The notes under the pieces are model-generated. The model ran no database searches. It was not told where the DNA came from and saw only the letters and a program-made list of their open reading frames with translations. From positions 1-32,224 of the forward strand of contig JAKIUJ010000024.1 of the NCBI GenBank assembly GCA_021647625.1: 32,224 nucleotides of DNA, given 5' to 3'. The translations under genes were made by a program, and so were the position numbers. The first letter of the stretch is position 1. Each line of letters starts with the position of its first letter. Positions 29,295 through 32,224 of the stretch are shown piece after piece. Source of the stretch: Desulfobacula sp. (lineage in GTDB: Bacteria > Desulfobacterota > Desulfobacteria > Desulfobacterales > Desulfobacteraceae).

Positions 29295-29317
29295 AAGATT
29301 TTCATGATGAGGCCCAT

Positions 29318-29890
29318 ATGGATGAAAAGCTAATTTGCCAAAATATTAAAAAACTTCGAAAACAAAACCACTTGACCCTTGAAAAACTTGCATTCAAAAC
29401 AGGGCTGACAAAGGGATACTTATCAAAGGTAGAGCGTTCCCAAAAAGCACCGCCCTATTCCACGTTAAACAAAATTGCCGGTGCATTAGGGATTGAAGTG
29501 ACCCAGATTTTTGAGAAAAACATTGAACCCCTGGATGATATAAAAATCAGCTTTCATAAAGCAAATTCACTAAACATCATCAAGGCCACCTCGCAATTTT
29601 CCGGATATGATTATCAGGTGCTTGCCCCGGATAAACCCGGCAAAAACATGGAACCCTTTATTATCTATTCTCCAGACGAGATTACCAAAATGTATTCCCA
29701 TGAGGGAGAAGAATTCATGTATGTCATGGATGGAACCCTTGAATTTATATATGGAAAAGAGACCTATATATTAGAAAAAGGAGACCATGTTTATTTTGAT
29801 TCCTGTATTCCCCATGCCGGGAAAAGCCTTGGGGAAAAAAAAGCAACCTTGATGGTGGTCATCTATTTTTATAAAAGGAATCGAAGATAA
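29318..29890 (+). CDS. XRE-family HTH plus cupin regulator
   Basis: NIKKLRKQNHLTLEKLAFKTGLTKGYLSKVERSQKAPPYSTLNKIAGALGI HTH; C-terminal cupin HEGEEFMYVMDGTLEFIYG...LEKGDHVYFDSCIPHAG. Start shifted from 29261 because the upstream codons are repeat-derived. Confidence 0.92.
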   Translation: MDEKLICQNIKKLRKQNHLTLEKLAFKTGLTKGYLSKVERSQKAPPYSTLNKIAGALGIEVTQIFEKNIEPLDDIKISFHKANSLNIIKATSQFSGYDYQVLAPDKPGKNMEPFIIYSPDEITKMYSHEGEEFMYVMDGTLEFIYGKETYILEKGDHVYFDSCIPHAGKSLGEKKATLMVVIYFYKRNRR

Positions 29891-29896
29891 TGCAAT

Positions 29897-30979
29897 TTAA
29901 TCCTTAACAAGGCCGGGATAGAGCGTTTTGACACAATCAGGGCAGATACCGTGGCTGAATTCTGCCTTGGAATGCTTTTGGATATATGTTTCAAGATGAT
30001 TCCAGTGCCCTTTGCCATCCCTTATTTTTTTGCAATTAGCACAAATGGGGACGATCCCTTTTAACGTTTTAATTTCATCCAGCGCTGTTTTGAGATTGAG
30101 AATAAGTTGTTCTTTTTCTTTTTCAATAATTTTACGTTCTGAAATATCTCGTACTATTCCAACAGTATTCCAAATATCGTGCGCTTTAAATGAAGATAAG
30201 GAGAGTTCAATTTCAAATTCAGAGCCATCTTTTCGCATGGCAAACAATTCTACTTTTTTCCCGATTACGGCTCCCCGGCCTGTGTGTTTAAATTTTTTAA
30301 ACCCCTTGACAAAATTCAGCAGATACCTTGCCGGTACCAGCAGTTGATGAAGATCTTTATTAATCACCTCTTCTTTAGTATACCCAAATATCTTTTCTGC
30401 GGCCGGATTCCAAAACACGATCTCTCCGTTATGATTCATCTGTATAATGGCATCATTGGCAGAAAAACTTATTTTTTCAAATCTCTCTTTGTTGATATTT
30501 ACAGCTTCCTCCTCCTTTTTGCGATTTGTAATATCCGTAATGATACCTATCAAACCGGAAACGGCTCCATCATCACTAATAAGGGCTGCTTTGTCAAAGA
30601 TAACGTCCAATATCCGGCCGGCTTTATTTTTTACTTTCCATTCATATTTCTGGGTACCGCCTTTACAAAAAAGCTGGTCATCCATTTCATGATATTTGTC
30701 CGCAATCCGTTTTGATCCCATATTATATACAGTCTTGCCGATAATATCGGTTCGATTCCTGCCGACAAACCGTTCAAATGCCTTGTTACACCCGAGATAA
30801 ACGCCTTTTTCATCTTTATAGAATATCGGATTGGGCAGTGTTTCAAAAAGCAAATTCAAAAAATTAAATTTCAACCGTAATTGGTTTTCAGTTCTCTTTA
30901 GAGCATTCAATTTCTGCTTCAACCGGTCTATTTCAAAAATCAAGGCCTCTGTTTTGTTATTTGCCATCATTATCACCAA
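29897..30979 (-). CDS. PAS-domain signalling protein with C-terminal Cys-rich domain
   Basis: Two PAS modules (NPIFYKDEKGVYLGCNKAFERFVG; DAIIQMNHNGEIVFWNPAAEKIFGYTKEEV), coiled coil, then GIVPICANCKKIRDGKGHWNHLETYIQKHSKAEFSHGICPDC; no kinase or GGDEF domain. Confidence 0.88.
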   Translation of the reverse strand: MVIMMANNKTEALIFEIDRLKQKLNALKRTENQLRLKFNFLNLLFETLPNPIFYKDEKGVYLGCNKAFERFVGRNRTDIIGKTVYNMGSKRIADKYHEMDDQLFCKGGTQKYEWKVKNKAGRILDVIFDKAALISDDGAVSGLIGIITDITNRKKEEEAVNINKERFEKISFSANDAIIQMNHNGEIVFWNPAAEKIFGYTKEEVINKDLHQLLVPARYLLNFVKGFKKFKHTGRGAVIGKKVELFAMRKDGSEFEIELSLSSFKAHDIWNTVGIVRDISERKIIEKEKEQLILNLKTALDEIKTLKGIVPICANCKKIRDGKGHWNHLETYIQKHSKAEFSHGICPDCVKTLYPGLVKD

Positions 30980-31210
30980 ACCTTTATGTGGATATGCTTT
31001 TTACAGCACAACAAATTATTTTATCACGGATATTTCATGAAATACCCGAATAAATAATGTGCTTCCAATCTATCTCTATCCGGAATAAAAATCCTTGATA
31101 TGAAACATATACAAATATTTATTTTTTTGATAAGCTTGAAAAGATGTGGATTGCATATCCCCTTCTCCCACCCATCAAAAAAAAACATATCAATTTAATA
31201 ATGAATCAAT

Positions 31211-32224
31211 TTACAAGTTCTCAGATAATGTGCGGATCAGATTTTCAGGCGGACGATCATAAAACACACCGTATTTTGATCCAAATGATGGGTGCATGCC
31301 CCGGATAAAAAGATAAAAAATGCCACCAAAATGAGTAGCATAATTATATTTTTTTATCCTGTGGGACAAGTACCGATGCAAAGCTAAAAGATAAATGTGA
31401 TATTGCAGATAATAATGGTGGTCTGCCATTGCCTGTTTCATATTTTTTTTTGAGTAGCACCCATAGGTACTGCCAAGATAATTGGATTTATAATCAATAA
31501 TGTAATATCGGCCGTCATGCTGGATTATAAGATCAATAAATCCTTTTAAATAGCCTGTGAGCTTTGGTATATTAAGCAAAGAAAGCTGATTGAGATATCC
31601 TGAGGACCCAAAGCCTTGATTGGACAAATCCAATGCCCGTACTAATTTTGGCACATCCAATGACTGTACCGGAAAAGTAAACGCCAGTTCATTGAGCCGT
31701 TGGGAATCTTTGATATCTTTGAGTTTGAATGCCTGCGGCCTGATCCCAGGTTCGGTTTCATTCTCAGTTTCAAGCGGAGTTTCTATGACCTGCCTGACTG
31801 AATTTTGAGCCAATATGGCAAGTGCATCATCTGTAAAGCCGAACCGGTTGAACCGCAGGTTAACCTGGTTCGTGATATCCTCATCCGTTCCGGTAAAATC
31901 AATATTTTCAAAAACTGCATGAAAAAAATCTCCAGAGGCAGCTCCTTTTGGAAAGGACTCAAGTTCAATGACAGGTGTTGCATCGGATGTGATCTTCTCT
32001 ATATCCGGCACTTGATGGCTGTAACCTGCTGAATTACCAATAGCTGAATGAACAAGGGCCGAAAAACTGGACATTTTCCAGGCCGGTAAAATTTCGTGTG
32101 ATATTTGTCGGGCCACACTGGGTGGATATGGATCTGCGCTTTCTTGATACAATGGAACCTGCAAATCATCCTGGAGTGTGTCAATCAAAATACTGTGAGG
32201 GCCATTAACTGCCAGGAGTTCTAA
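31211..32224 (-). CDS. recB: RecB-like exonuclease V beta subunit, C-terminal nuclease domain (partial, runs off window)
   Basis: GDFFHAVFENIDF, YLKGFIDLIIQHDGRYYIIDYKSNYLG, AMADHHYYLQYHIYLLALHRYLSHR, HFGGIFYLFIRGM. The frame remains open from the track start (TTG 32188) to 32224. Confidence 0.9.
   Translation of the reverse strand, partial: LELLAVNGPHSILIDTLQDDLQVPLYQESADPYPPSVARQISHEILPAWKMSSFSALVHSAIGNSAGYSHQVPDIEKITSDATPVIELESFPKGAASGDFFHAVFENIDFTGTDEDITNQVNLRFNRFGFTDDALAILAQNSVRQVIETPLETENETEPGIRPQAFKLKDIKDSQRLNELAFTFPVQSLDVPKLVRALDLSNQGFGSSGYLNQLSLLNIPKLTGYLKGFIDLIIQHDGRYYIIDYKSNYLGSTYGCYSKKNMKQAMADHHYYLQYHIYLLALHRYLSHRIKKYNYATHFGGIFYLFIRGMHPSFGSKYGVFYDRPPENLIRTLSENL

Overview
Bacterial chromosomal window, probably from a Desulfobacteraceae-like sulfate reducer (taxon is inference). 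Main content: (1) about 1.0-10.3 kb, a co-oriented five-gene restriction/defence-type cassette: HTH/excisionase-like protein, SNF2-type helicase with a PLD-like N-terminus, DUF4391-like protein, type III Mod methyltransferase and type III Res helicase-nuclease. It is flanked by decayed recombinase remnants (tyrosine-type left, serine-type right). (2) Genes for an alkyltransferase-like protein, EamA transporter, alpha/beta hydrolase plus TetR, and Asd. (3) A collapsed hybrid histidine kinase pseudogene and a palindromic MITE-like element. (4) A glnK-amtB operon with a clear sigma54 promoter. (5) FAD oxidoreductase, short flagellin, YgjP-like peptidase and TPR protein. (6) A 2-hydroxyacid module: GlcD-like, GlcF-like and LarA-like proteins, TRAP DctPQM and an XRE-cupin regulator. 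(7) A PAS protein with a C-terminal Cys cluster and a RecB-like nuclease domain running off the right edge. A dispersed long-hairpin repeat occurs three times (edge, 18.3 kb, 29.2 kb); two copies supply the TAG stop codon of the adjacent gene and their stems show compensatory changes. No rRNA, tRNA or CRISPR array was recognised.
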